From NCBI RefSeq assembly GCF_039939195.1, contig NZ_JBDUUH010000001.1:868001-932000 (forward strand): a DNA stretch of 64,000 nucleotides, read 5' to 3'. The notes under the pieces were generated by a model. It saw only the letters and a program-made list of their open reading frames with translations, was not told the origin of the DNA and did not search any database. Both the position numbers and the translations under genes were made by a program. This DNA comes from Foliimonas ilicis (GTDB lineage: Bacteria > Pseudomonadota > Alphaproteobacteria > Rhizobiales > Rhizobiaceae). Of the stretch, positions 47,658 through 55,781 are shown piece after piece (within the stretch, counting starts at the first letter, position 1; the number at the start of each line of letters is the position of its first letter).

Positions 47658-47679
47658 GCATCTGCCTAACCACAGATGC
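47658..47679. promoter_or_regulatory. Candidate GntR operator
   Basis: Perfect inverted repeat GCATCTG-N8-CAGATGC just upstream of the gntR start, with another CAGATG half-site at 47734 in the same intergenic region. Binding by the adjacent regulator is inferred from position. Confidence 0.5.
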
Positions 47680-47796
47680 TTAGACCAACCAAACTTTTTC
47701 GTAAACACTAAAATGACATCATATGGCTATTGACAGATGTATAACCACCTGTTTACGTTTGGCTCATAATAAATAAATCAGGCCAGAGGGACGATT

Positions 47797-48462
47797 GTGA
47801 CGTATCAATTCGACTATGGATCCGTGCTGGAGTATTGGCCCCGCTTCGTTGAAGGAATGTGGTCGACGATTTGGATCTCAGCGGTTTCGATGGCACTCGC
47901 TGTAACGGCAGGTCTCGCCGTGTATCTAATGCGAGTGAGCGAACACGGCTGTCTCAACAGACCCGCAGCCGCGTTCGTCCAGATCGTCAGAAACACGCCT
48001 TTTCTAGTTCAGATATTCTTCATCTTCTTCGGATTGCCCTCAATCGGGCTTAGCATCACTCCGATCGCCGGGGCTTTGTTAGCCCTCACAATCAACGGCG
48101 CCGCCTACATCTCGGAAATCTTCAGAGGAGGTTTTCAGTCGCTTGGCAGCGGTCTGGCAGAGGCAAGTAAGGCGCTTGGGCTGACGCGCTCGCAGATATT
48201 TATCTACGTGCTGTTCAAGCCGGGTCTGCGCGCCATCTATCCTGCTTTGACGAGCCAGTTCACATTGCTCTTGCTGACGTCCAGCGTTGTATCGTCGATC
48301 TCGGCGGAAGAACTGACAAGTATTTCACAGCAAATCGAGATGGAGACCTATCGAAGCTTCGAGGTCTTCTCGTTGACCGCCCTGCTCTACTTGGTGATTT
48401 CCTACCTTTTCGCACTCGTCTTCACTGTCTTTCAGAGACGTTTCCTCAATTACCCGATCTGA
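47797..48462 (+). CDS. ABC transporter permease (polar amino acid type)
   Basis: 221-aa His/Glu/Gln/Arg-type inner-membrane permease. About five membrane helices and the EAA loop GLAEASKALGLTRSQIFIYVLFKPGLR, which docks the ATPase. First gene of the operon; 12 nt before the second permease. With 48475, 49161 and 50895 it makes a complete importer of the polar amino-acid class, although in this context the cargo may be a sugar-acid conjugate. Confidence 0.92.
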   Translation: MTYQFDYGSVLEYWPRFVEGMWSTIWISAVSMALAVTAGLAVYLMRVSEHGCLNRPAAAFVQIVRNTPFLVQIFFIFFGLPSIGLSITPIAGALLALTINGAAYISEIFRGGFQSLGSGLAEASKALGLTRSQIFIYVLFKPGLRAIYPALTSQFTLLLLTSSVVSSISAEELTSISQQIEMETYRSFEVFSLTALLYLVISYLFALVFTVFQRRFLNYPI

Positions 48463-48474
48463 CGGAGGACGACC

Positions 48475-49128
48475 GTGATCCATTCGATTTCTTTCAACGA
48501 ACTTCAGATGATCGCGACCGGGGCGATGTGGACAATCGCCCTGTCGGTCATAGCCCTGGTGAGCGGAACGATATCCGGTACGCTCGTCGCTTTGGCGGTA
48601 ACAAGCCGCAATATTATCGTCGTCATTCTCACGCAGCTCTTTGTACGGATCTTCCAAGGGACGCCGCTGCTGCTCCAACTGTTCGTCATCTACTTCGGCG
48701 TAGCCCTGCTGCATATTCCGATCGGCCAGTGGGCAGCGGTGGCGATCGGATTTTGCCTGCATGCCGCAGCGTTCATCGGGGCGATCTTGGGTGGTGGCAT
48801 CAAAGCAGTACCACGCGGCCAGACCGAGGCCGCGAATGTGCTCGGACTTGGATATATACACCGGATCATCTTCATCATCCTGCCGCAGGCCTTTCGCATC
48901 ACCACGCCAGCGCTTGTTGGTTTTGCCGTAACGCTCGTCAAGGGCACGTCGCTTGCGTCCATTATCGGCTTCACCGAGCTGACGCGTGCTGGCCAATTGG
49001 TATCGGCCTCTACGTTCCAGCCGCTCATCGTCTACGGCATGGTGGGCGGGATCTATTTCTTGCTGTGCTGGCCGCTTTCAACCTGGGGCCAAGGCCTCGA
49101 AAAAAGAATGGCACGGTCGGCAAGGTAA
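48475..49128 (+). CDS. ABC transporter permease (polar amino acid type)
   Basis: 217-aa paralogue of the preceding permease: FVRIFQGTPLLLQLFVIYFG N-terminal block, EAA loop GQTEAANVLGLGYIHRIIFIILPQAFRI, and LVKGTSLASIIGFTELTRAGQ. GGAGGACGACC before the GTG supports the start. The two permeases probably form a heterodimer. Confidence 0.92.
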   Translation: MIHSISFNELQMIATGAMWTIALSVIALVSGTISGTLVALAVTSRNIIVVILTQLFVRIFQGTPLLLQLFVIYFGVALLHIPIGQWAAVAIGFCLHAAAFIGAILGGGIKAVPRGQTEAANVLGLGYIHRIIFIILPQAFRITTPALVGFAVTLVKGTSLASIIGFTELTRAGQLVSASTFQPLIVYGMVGGIYFLLCWPLSTWGQGLEKRMARSAR

Positions 49129-49160
49129 CCGAACTCCACTCTCAAAAAAGGGGAACTAAA

Positions 49161-49988
49161 ATGAATGCAATACTCTCAAGACTCCTGTGCCTCGCCTCGT
49201 TGAGTTTAGCGCTAGTGGCAGGCAACGCGTTGGACGGCACCGCGCAGACCTTAGATGGGATCAAAGAGCGAAAAAAAATCATCATAGGCATTCAGGCGGA
49301 AAACGTGCCTTGGGGGTTCGTCGATGACAAGGGCCAGTTGGATGGCTATGACATCGACATTTCGAAGATGATCGCACGTGACCTCGGCGTTGAGCTCGAA
49401 CTAATTCGGGTGACAAACCCGAACCGCATCGCAATGCTGTTATCTGGAAAAGTTGACGTGCTGGTTGCCGTAGTTGGCATGTATCCGGAGCGTGCCAAAG
49501 TGGTCCAGTTCTCGAAGCCGTATTCGACGCTAGACGTCAACGTCTATGCGCATAAGGACAGCGACATCCAATCTCTGGGCGACCTGGTCGGCAAACGGGT
49601 TGGTCTTTCGCGCGCAGCCGCTGAAGACGTGGCTATGACGAAGCAAGCTCAGCCGGGAACGATCCTTCAGCGCTTTGACGATCACCCTGCAACTTTGCAG
49701 GCACTTATCTCCGGCCAGGTCGATGCGATCGGCGGTGCCAGCACGTTTGCCAAGATACTCGAGCGTGCTGTTGGAAAAGACATGTTCGAGCCCAGAATCC
49801 TTCTCCAAAGACAATATAACGGCGTGGCAATGCGCCCGAATGATCGCGACATCAACGTCTGGGTAAACGCTTTTATCGACCGCCATATCACCTCTGGCGA
49901 GATCGCCAAAACCTACGAAAAGTGGATCGGAGGCACGCTACCTGATCTGCCGGAGGAACTGGCCGGAATTCCGTTCACGGTCCAATAA
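49161..49988 (+). CDS. ABC transporter substrate-binding protein (family 3)
   Basis: 275-aa periplasmic binding protein from ATG 49161 with AAAGGGG upstream (the frame is open far into the permease gene). Signal peptide MNAILSRLLCLASLSLALVAGNALDGTAQ. Family-3 motifs: GFVDDKGQLDGYDIDISKMIARDLGVELELI, VGMYPERAKVVQFSKPY, and GIA-like NVWVNAFIDRHITSGEIAKTYEKW. The ligand usually is an amino acid or opine; not determined here. Confidence 0.93.
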   Translation: MNAILSRLLCLASLSLALVAGNALDGTAQTLDGIKERKKIIIGIQAENVPWGFVDDKGQLDGYDIDISKMIARDLGVELELIRVTNPNRIAMLLSGKVDVLVAVVGMYPERAKVVQFSKPYSTLDVNVYAHKDSDIQSLGDLVGKRVGLSRAAAEDVAMTKQAQPGTILQRFDDHPATLQALISGQVDAIGGASTFAKILERAVGKDMFEPRILLQRQYNGVAMRPNDRDINVWVNAFIDRHITSGEIAKTYEKWIGGTLPDLPEELAGIPFTVQ

Positions 49989-50054
49989 CCAGCGCATATC
50001 GCGGCGCATCGAACCGATGCGTCGCAACTCCCAAAGTTTCAAAGGACTAATTCG

Positions 50055-50864
50055 ATGAAGATCGGCGTCGCACAAATCGGCTCTATAAAGGGCCGGCCAG
50101 ACTTGAACGTCACTACAATCATCGCCGCGATGGCGGACGCTTCCAAACAGCAATGCCGACTTCTAATCACGCCGGAATGCGCGTTGAGCGGCTACATGTT
50201 CGAAACACGTGAGGAGATCGAAGCTGTTGCCATCAGCGTCGAGAGCGCCACGGTGGCTGATCTCGCCGCAGCATGTTCAGAACTGAAGATGCATATCGTT
50301 GTAGGCTTGTTAGAAGCAGATGGCGACAAGATCTACAATTCCGCTCTGACGATTGGGCCAAAGGGAATCTTGGGCGTGCACCGAAAACGGCATCTGCCCC
50401 TTCTTGGCGCAGACCGTTTCGTCGATCAACCCCAAGACAGTGTACCGCCAGTCTATGATACGGAGATTGGTAAGGTTGGGGTAGCGATATGTTACGAGAT
50501 CCGCTTCCCTGAGGTGATCCGAACCCTGGCCCTGGCGGGTGCCGATATAGTGGCACTGCCAACGGCGTGGCCGACGGAAGCACGCATGTTGCCTGAGATA
50601 TTCACCCGCGTCCGAGCTGCTGAAAACTTCGTCTACTTCCTGGCAGCCAATCGCAATGATGTGGAAGGTTCCGCTGAATTCATGGGTGAAAGCCAGATCG
50701 TCGCACCGTCGGGCCAGCTTCTCATCAATGGCGGTGTTACCACGGGCGTCTACTGCGCGGATTTCGACGCCGATCTCGCCAGGCGTAAATCTATCATCCG
50801 CGACCCAGGTGTTTACGAGGTCCATCCCTTCAAGGACCGGCGACCGCAAACATACATCCTGTGA
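50055..50864 (+). CDS. Carbon-nitrogen hydrolase family protein
   Basis: 269-aa nitrilase-superfamily amidase. Triad E41 (LLITPECALSGY), K111 (GVHRKRHLP) and C146 (GVAICYEIRFPEV); the CYEIRFPE context is that of omega-amidase / amidohydrolase branches, not true nitrilases like the protein at 32025. Encoded between the binding protein and ATPase genes, so probably it releases ammonia from an imported amide substrate, but that is inference. Confidence 0.9.
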   Translation: MKIGVAQIGSIKGRPDLNVTTIIAAMADASKQQCRLLITPECALSGYMFETREEIEAVAISVESATVADLAAACSELKMHIVVGLLEADGDKIYNSALTIGPKGILGVHRKRHLPLLGADRFVDQPQDSVPPVYDTEIGKVGVAICYEIRFPEVIRTLALAGADIVALPTAWPTEARMLPEIFTRVRAAENFVYFLAANRNDVEGSAEFMGESQIVAPSGQLLINGGVTTGVYCADFDADLARRKSIIRDPGVYEVHPFKDRRPQTYIL

Positions 50865-50894
50865 GATTCGGAGTCATATTGGAGGGTGAATTCA

Positions 50895-51629
50895 GTGACA
50901 TTTAATTTGCAGCATGCCCCAGGCTCATCGATCGAGGTCCAGGGCATCCATAAGCGCTACGGCACTTTGAATGTGCTCAGCGATATCAATCTGGAGATTG
51001 GTTCGGGTGAACGGCTTGTGGTCTGCGGACCATCTGGCTCGGGGAAATCTACGCTCGTTCGCTGCATCTCGGCGCTCGAACGTTTTGAGGAAGGCCGGAT
51101 CCTGTTCGATGGTAAGGATGACAAGAAGCTCCGGCCAGAGATTGGCATGGTGTTCCAGCAGTTCAACCTGTTTCCTCACCTGACAGTCCTTGGCAATTGC
51201 ACGCTGGCGCTCCGTCTGGTGAGGCGGTACAGCGCGGCAAAGGCCACCGAGCTCGCGATGGATTATCTCTCACGTGTCCGTGTCGAGGGCCATTGTAACA
51301 AGTATCCGAGCCAGCTGTCTGGCGGCCAGCAACAGCGCGTCGCGATCGCTCGGGCCTTGTGCATGCAGCCAAAGATCATGGTATTCGACGAACCGACGTC
51401 TGCTCTTGATCCGGAAATGATCAGTGAAGTCCTGGACGTCATGATCTCCTTGGCTGGGACGGGAATGACGATGGTATGCGTCACCCATGAGATGGGCTTT
51501 GCCCGCAAGGTTGCCGATCGGATCGTATTCATGGACGCTGGCAAAATTGTCGAGGTATCGAATCCCGAACGCTTCTTCAGCGCACCGGAACATCCGCGTG
51601 CGAAGCGCTTCCTCGAACAGGTCCTCTGA
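50895..51629 (+). CDS. ABC transporter ATP-binding protein (GlnQ type)
   Basis: 244 aa from GTG 50895; an in-frame GTG at 50886 abuts the GGAGG site with no spacing, so 50895 (9 nt spacing) is preferred. Walker A GPSGSGKST, Q-loop MVFQQFNLFPHLTVLGN, signature LSGGQQQRVAIARAL, Walker B IMVFDEPTSALDP and the switch His in CVTHEMGFA are intact. Powers the two permeases upstream. Confidence 0.95.
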   Translation: MTFNLQHAPGSSIEVQGIHKRYGTLNVLSDINLEIGSGERLVVCGPSGSGKSTLVRCISALERFEEGRILFDGKDDKKLRPEIGMVFQQFNLFPHLTVLGNCTLALRLVRRYSAAKATELAMDYLSRVRVEGHCNKYPSQLSGGQQQRVAIARALCMQPKIMVFDEPTSALDPEMISEVLDVMISLAGTGMTMVCVTHEMGFARKVADRIVFMDAGKIVEVSNPERFFSAPEHPRAKRFLEQVL

Positions 51630-51669
51630 ACAGGCAAAAACCTAGCAACCATTAGGACAGGAGTATCAT

Positions 51670-52338
51670 ATGCTGATCCACGATCGCGCCGCCTATCCCG
51701 TGGCCGATGATATCATGACCGCGCTTGGCAAATCGTCACCGGCTTCCTTTGGTCATCATCTGGAAGGGGGAATTGTCGGCGGTGGCATTCGCCATTTGGC
51801 GGGCGCACAGCATATGGTTGGGCGCGCTGCAACGCTCGATTTACCCTTGCCGGACGGTATTCCACTTCACTTGGCCCTCGATCACATAGAACCTGGTGAT
51901 GTTGTCGTCATTGCCAAGGGAGGCGACGACAAGTTCGCAAGCGTCGGTGAGATGACTGCCCGCATGAGCGCCGCCAAAGGTGCTGCCGGTTTTGTCGTTG
52001 ACGGTTCTGTAACCGACATCCGGGAGCTTCGCGAGATCGGGCTACCAGTCTATGCCAAGTCGTTGTCTGTCGCCACGCACCGCCCGCTCAACCTTAGCAG
52101 GGCTGAATTGTTCGGAACGGTCTCGGTTGGCGGTGTGGTCATTAGGGCCGACGATATCATCCTCGGCGATGAGAATGGCCTTATTGTACTTGACCCCGCC
52201 ATGCCGAACCTCCCGGCTCTGGTTCGGCGGTGCATTGCCGACGAGGAACGCGAGGTCGTCTGGCGCGAACGGCTTTCTTCGGGGGTCGCATTATCGGAGC
52301 TCAGCAATGCGCGGACAATTGCGGCCAAGAAATCATAA
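51670..52338 (+). CDS. RraA-like family protein (possible aldolase)
   Basis: 222-aa RraA/4-hydroxy-4-methyl-2-oxoglutarate aldolase-like fold. The metal and pyruvate-binding region GGDDKFASVGEMTARMSAAKGAAGFVVDGSVTDIRELRE and GDENGLIVL are typical; in the aldolases the Arg/Asp pair of GxxRD binds substrate, and here the equivalent reads DGSVTDI, so the Arg is not in the usual place. It may be an aldolase or decarboxylase of a 2-keto acid. Part of the catabolic operon. Confidence 0.82.
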   Translation: MLIHDRAAYPVADDIMTALGKSSPASFGHHLEGGIVGGGIRHLAGAQHMVGRAATLDLPLPDGIPLHLALDHIEPGDVVVIAKGGDDKFASVGEMTARMSAAKGAAGFVVDGSVTDIRELREIGLPVYAKSLSVATHRPLNLSRAELFGTVSVGGVVIRADDIILGDENGLIVLDPAMPNLPALVRRCIADEEREVVWRERLSSGVALSELSNARTIAAKKS

Positions 52339-52371
52339 ATCGGCCCCCGCGCTTCTAGGAGACGTTATCAG

Positions 52372-52911
52372 ATGGCGGAAATAGTAGCTGTGTGCAAAAG
52401 CGCCAAGCATACTTTCATGAAAGGCGAGGAAGCAGCCATTACCCTGATCGCGGGTATCGGCGTCGAAGGCGATGCCCATTCGGGCACGACCGTAAAACAC
52501 CGGTCGCGTGTGCGCGCCGACCCGACCCAACCGAATCTGCGGCAAGTCCATCTGATCCCTCTAGAGATCATCGAGGAACTGAACCGGCAGGGCTTCATGG
52601 TGAACGCCGGCGAGATGGGCGAAAACATTACCACGAAAGGACTTGATCTTGCGGGGTTGCCGCAAAACACGATCCTGACCTTGGGTGATACCGCCCGTGT
52701 CCAGGTGACTGGTTTGCGGAACCCGTGCTTCCAGCTTGATGATTTTCAGCAAGGCTTGATGACCGCCGTCCTAGGTCGAGATGAGGCGGGCAATATCCTT
52801 CGCAAGGCGGGGATTATGACGATCGTACTGGAGGGTGGCGTGGTTAAACCAAGTGATCCGATTTCCGTCTCTTTGCCCGCGCTGCCACATGTCTCACTTG
52901 GACCCGTCTGA
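52372..52911 (+). CDS. MOSC domain protein
   Basis: 179-aa stand-alone MOSC domain, related to the C-terminal part of molybdenum cofactor sulfurase and to YiiM. GIGVEGDAHSG, LRQVHLIP, NAGEMGENITTKGLDLAGLP and the conserved cysteine in TGLRNPCFQLD (about residue 120) are seen. Cys-containing MOSC proteins handle sulfur or bind molybdenum cofactor to reduce N-hydroxylated compounds. The next gene, 11 nt away, encodes a 2Fe-2S flavoprotein reductase that could supply electrons. Confidence 0.88.
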   Translation: MAEIVAVCKSAKHTFMKGEEAAITLIAGIGVEGDAHSGTTVKHRSRVRADPTQPNLRQVHLIPLEIIEELNRQGFMVNAGEMGENITTKGLDLAGLPQNTILTLGDTARVQVTGLRNPCFQLDDFQQGLMTAVLGRDEAGNILRKAGIMTIVLEGGVVKPSDPISVSLPALPHVSLGPV

Positions 52912-52922
52912 GGAATTGCACC

Positions 52923-53900
52923 ATGGAACACGTGCTTGAAGAAACGACGCCCGTCGGGCGAATGCGCCTGCAAGTCCGGCAACGGAGATTTGTTGCTGAG
53001 GAGGTCGTGACGTTTGAGCTTGTTTCCCCTGACGGCTCTGCACTGCCGGCATTTTCGGCCGGGGCACATATCGATGTCAAAGTACCTTGCGGCAGAGTGA
53101 GAAGCTACTCACTTTGTTCCGATCCGATGTCGAACGATCATTACGCAATTGCGGTCAAGCGCCAGGCGGAGGGCAAGGGCGGGTCGACTAGCATGGTAGA
53201 TGACTTGCAAGTCGGTGACGTTATTTGGACATCGCTTCCAAAGAACGACTTCGCACTGACGGAAGGTTCTGAGCGTTATCTCTTCATTGCTGGCGGCATA
53301 GGGATCACGCCGATCCTTTCGATGATCAGGCGCCTCGAGCGCTACCAGCCGTCGAGCTATCAGCTCCTGTATCTGACAGCGACTCCGGAGCAGACACCTT
53401 TTCTGGAAGAGTTGAAGAAGGAGAGGCTGAGTGGTGAGATCCTTATCCATCACAGCAAGCAACCATTATCGGCTCGATTGGACATTGGCGGGTTCCTGGA
53501 ACAGCAAAACGGTCGCGAAATCTACTGCTGTGGTTCCGACAGCTTGATGCGCTCGGTCAGGATGGCCAGCCGTCACTGGTCGGAGCAAAGCGTCCACTTC
53601 GAGAGTTTTGGATCGACAAGAAGCGGTGAAGTGGCCGGTGGTGCGGCGTTCGAGGTTCATTTTGCAAGATCGAACACAACGCTTGTCGTCGAGCCTCATG
53701 AGACGATCCTGACGGCCGCAATCAATGCCGGGATCGCGATTGACAGCTCCTGTAGGGGAGGGTCCTGCGGCACGTGTGCTGTGCCCTTGCTCACTGGCCA
53801 GGTTGACCATCGTGATTTTTATCTCAGCGTCGACGCTCAGAAAACAAGAATTATCACCTGCGTCTCTAGGGGCAAAGGCTCGATCGCAATCGATGCCTAA
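52923..53900 (+). CDS. PDR/VanB-type oxidoreductase with C-terminal 2Fe-2S domain
   Basis: 325-aa electron-transfer protein: flavin-binding barrel (RSYSLCSDP), NAD-binding domain (FIAGGIGITPILSM, YCCGSDSLMRSV) and a plant-type 2Fe-2S ferredoxin domain with CRGGSCGTC and a fourth Cys in ITCVSRG. Such proteins reduce Rieske oxygenases, but no oxygenase gene is in the window. Its tight linkage to the MOSC gene suggests that MOSC protein is the partner. Confidence 0.9.
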   Translation: MEHVLEETTPVGRMRLQVRQRRFVAEEVVTFELVSPDGSALPAFSAGAHIDVKVPCGRVRSYSLCSDPMSNDHYAIAVKRQAEGKGGSTSMVDDLQVGDVIWTSLPKNDFALTEGSERYLFIAGGIGITPILSMIRRLERYQPSSYQLLYLTATPEQTPFLEELKKERLSGEILIHHSKQPLSARLDIGGFLEQQNGREIYCCGSDSLMRSVRMASRHWSEQSVHFESFGSTRSGEVAGGAAFEVHFARSNTTLVVEPHETILTAAINAGIAIDSSCRGGSCGTCAVPLLTGQVDHRDFYLSVDAQKTRIITCVSRGKGSIAIDA

Positions 53901-53918
53901 TCAAAACGGAGAAAGAAT

Positions 53919-54698
53919 ATGACACGCCGAGTCCTATTGACTGGTGCTGCGGGTTACTTGGGAGTGGTCCTGCGGAGGTCATTGTGCACAGATGTTGAAT
54001 TGCTTCGCAGCTCGGATATCGTGGAAACCGACGGTCAATACGCGAACGAAGAAATCGTTCTAGCGGATTTGACAGATCCTGGCGCCGTGGATGCCCTCGT
54101 TCAGGGTGTGGATGCGATTGTGCATTTCGGCGGAGTGTCAACGGACCGCGATTTTCAATCGGTATACACGGCAAACATCTTGGGAACGCAGCATCTTTAT
54201 GAGGCCGCGCGTGCCCATCGGGTTAAGAGGATCGTGTTCGCAAGTTCGGTGCATGCTGTTGGTTTCTATAAGCAAACCGAGGTCATCGACTCGAAGGTTC
54301 CGCTTCGGCCTGATTCATTTTACGGCCTTTCGAAGGCGTTTGGGGAGAGTCTCGCGCAGCTGTACTGGGATAAACACCAGCTCGAGACTGTTTCAATCCG
54401 CATTGGCTCCTGCCTACCCGCTCCGAAGGACCGCCGCCACCTATATACATGGCTGTCGTTTGACGACTTATGCCTACTAGTGAAACGAGCCCTTTCTGCT
54501 GCGCGTGTCGAGCACACGATCGTCTACGGCATGTCAAAAAACTCTTGCAGTTTTTGGGACAATAGGCAGGCACAGCATCTCGGTTACCGTGCAAAGGCAA
54601 GCGCAGATATTCATCTCGATAGCATAACCATGGAGCCCCATGGGGGAAACCTGGAAGACGTCGCTGTCAAGTATCAAGGTGGTGTTTTCGCAAGATAG
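53919..54698 (+). CDS. udh: Uronate dehydrogenase-like NAD-dependent enzyme
   Basis: 259-aa short-chain (extended) dehydrogenase: Rossmann GAAGYLG at 9-15, Ser in VFASSVHAVG and catalytic Y135/K139 in SFYGLSKAFGE. Overall pattern (RPDSFYGLSK, SIRIGSC, DRRHLYTWLS) matches uronate dehydrogenase, which oxidises glucuronate or galacturonate to the aldarolactone. Its position before kdgD and the semialdehyde dehydrogenase supports this. The lactonase/cycloisomerase and aldarate dehydratase needed next are not in the window. Confidence 0.85.
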   Translation: MTRRVLLTGAAGYLGVVLRRSLCTDVELLRSSDIVETDGQYANEEIVLADLTDPGAVDALVQGVDAIVHFGGVSTDRDFQSVYTANILGTQHLYEAARAHRVKRIVFASSVHAVGFYKQTEVIDSKVPLRPDSFYGLSKAFGESLAQLYWDKHQLETVSIRIGSCLPAPKDRRHLYTWLSFDDLCLLVKRALSAARVEHTIVYGMSKNSCSFWDNRQAQHLGYRAKASADIHLDSITMEPHGGNLEDVAVKYQGGVFAR

Positions 54699-54815
54699 TG
54701 CGTGCGATTGCCTCATCGCATTTCTCACTCTCTATGAGAATAAACGGCGTCTCCAATCACTTAATCCATCAACACGGTTGCGCGAGATTGCGCTCCCACC
54801 ACAGGAGGTAAACCC

Positions 54816-55724
54816 ATGAAAACTCAAGACTTGAAGCATGCACTGGGAGCGGGGCTGCTTTCCTTCCCTGTGACACATTTTGATGCTGAAGGACGATTCA
54901 AGCCGAAGACCTACGGGGAGCACGTCAACTGGCTTTCTGGCTACGAGGCGACGGCTCTTTTTGCAGCTGGTGGGACCGGCGAATTCTTCTCGCTGACGCC
55001 TGAGGAAATCCCGCAAATCGTCAGGGTTGCCAAGGAGGCCGCGGGAAGCACTCCGATCGTTTCGGGCTGCGGCTATGGTACTGAAATCGCAGTGTCCATA
55101 GCCAAGTCGGCCGAGAAAGCCGGAGCCGATGGTATTCTGCTCCTGCCCCACTATCTGATCGATGCCCCGCAGGAGGGCTTGTTCCGGCATATCAAGGCAG
55201 TTTGTCAGGCGACCGGCATGGGCGTCATGGTCTACAACCGAGATAACTCGGTACTACAGGCCGATACGCTTGCACGGCTTTGCGATGAATGCCCGAACCT
55301 CGTCGGATTCAAGGATGGTACCGGGGACATTGCCCTCGTCCGACAGATTACAGCAAAGATCGGTGATAGGTTGACCTATCTGGGTGGTATGCCAACCGCA
55401 GAACTCTTTGCAGAGGCCTATCTGGCGGCGGGCTTTACGACGTATTCGTCTGCAGTGTTCAATTTCGTGCCGGGTCTTGCCGTAGAATTCTACAAGGCGT
55501 TGCGTGCGAACGAGCGGGCGAAGTGTGAAAAAATCCTGATCGACTTCTTTTATCCGTTCATGACGATACGGAACCGGGCCAAGGGGTACGCAGTATCAGC
55601 CGTGAAGGCGGGCGTACGTCTGCAAGGTTTTGATGCAGGCCCAGTTCGCCCGCCGCTTCAGGACCTGACAAACGAAGAACTGGCGATGTTGGAAGCGCTG
55701 ATCGCGACAACCAAGCGTTCCTGA
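54816..55724 (+). CDS. kdgD: 5-dehydro-4-deoxyglucarate dehydratase
   Basis: 302-aa DapA-family dehydratase-decarboxylase converting 5-keto-4-deoxyglucarate to 2-oxoglutarate semialdehyde. Motifs: AGGTGEFFSLTPEE, VMVYNRDN and Schiff-base lysine K166 in GFKDGTGD; the FFYPFMTIRNRAKGYAVSAVKAG tail is characteristic of KdgD and separates it from DapA. AGGAGG precedes the ATG. Followed by the dehydrogenase that uses its product. Confidence 0.93.
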   Translation: MKTQDLKHALGAGLLSFPVTHFDAEGRFKPKTYGEHVNWLSGYEATALFAAGGTGEFFSLTPEEIPQIVRVAKEAAGSTPIVSGCGYGTEIAVSIAKSAEKAGADGILLLPHYLIDAPQEGLFRHIKAVCQATGMGVMVYNRDNSVLQADTLARLCDECPNLVGFKDGTGDIALVRQITAKIGDRLTYLGGMPTAELFAEAYLAAGFTTYSSAVFNFVPGLAVEFYKALRANERAKCEKILIDFFYPFMTIRNRAKGYAVSAVKAGVRLQGFDAGPVRPPLQDLTNEELAMLEALIATTKRS

Positions 55725-55781
55725 CACAAATGCCGCCCGCGGTTAAACACGCGGGCGGCTCCCAGAAATCTGGAGGAGGAA

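Noticed and set aside
50055..50864. Second nitrilase giving another cyanide-linked enzyme
   Set aside because: The CYEIRFPE active-site context is that of amidase-type carbon-nitrogen hydrolases, so I did not count it in the cyanide hypothesis.
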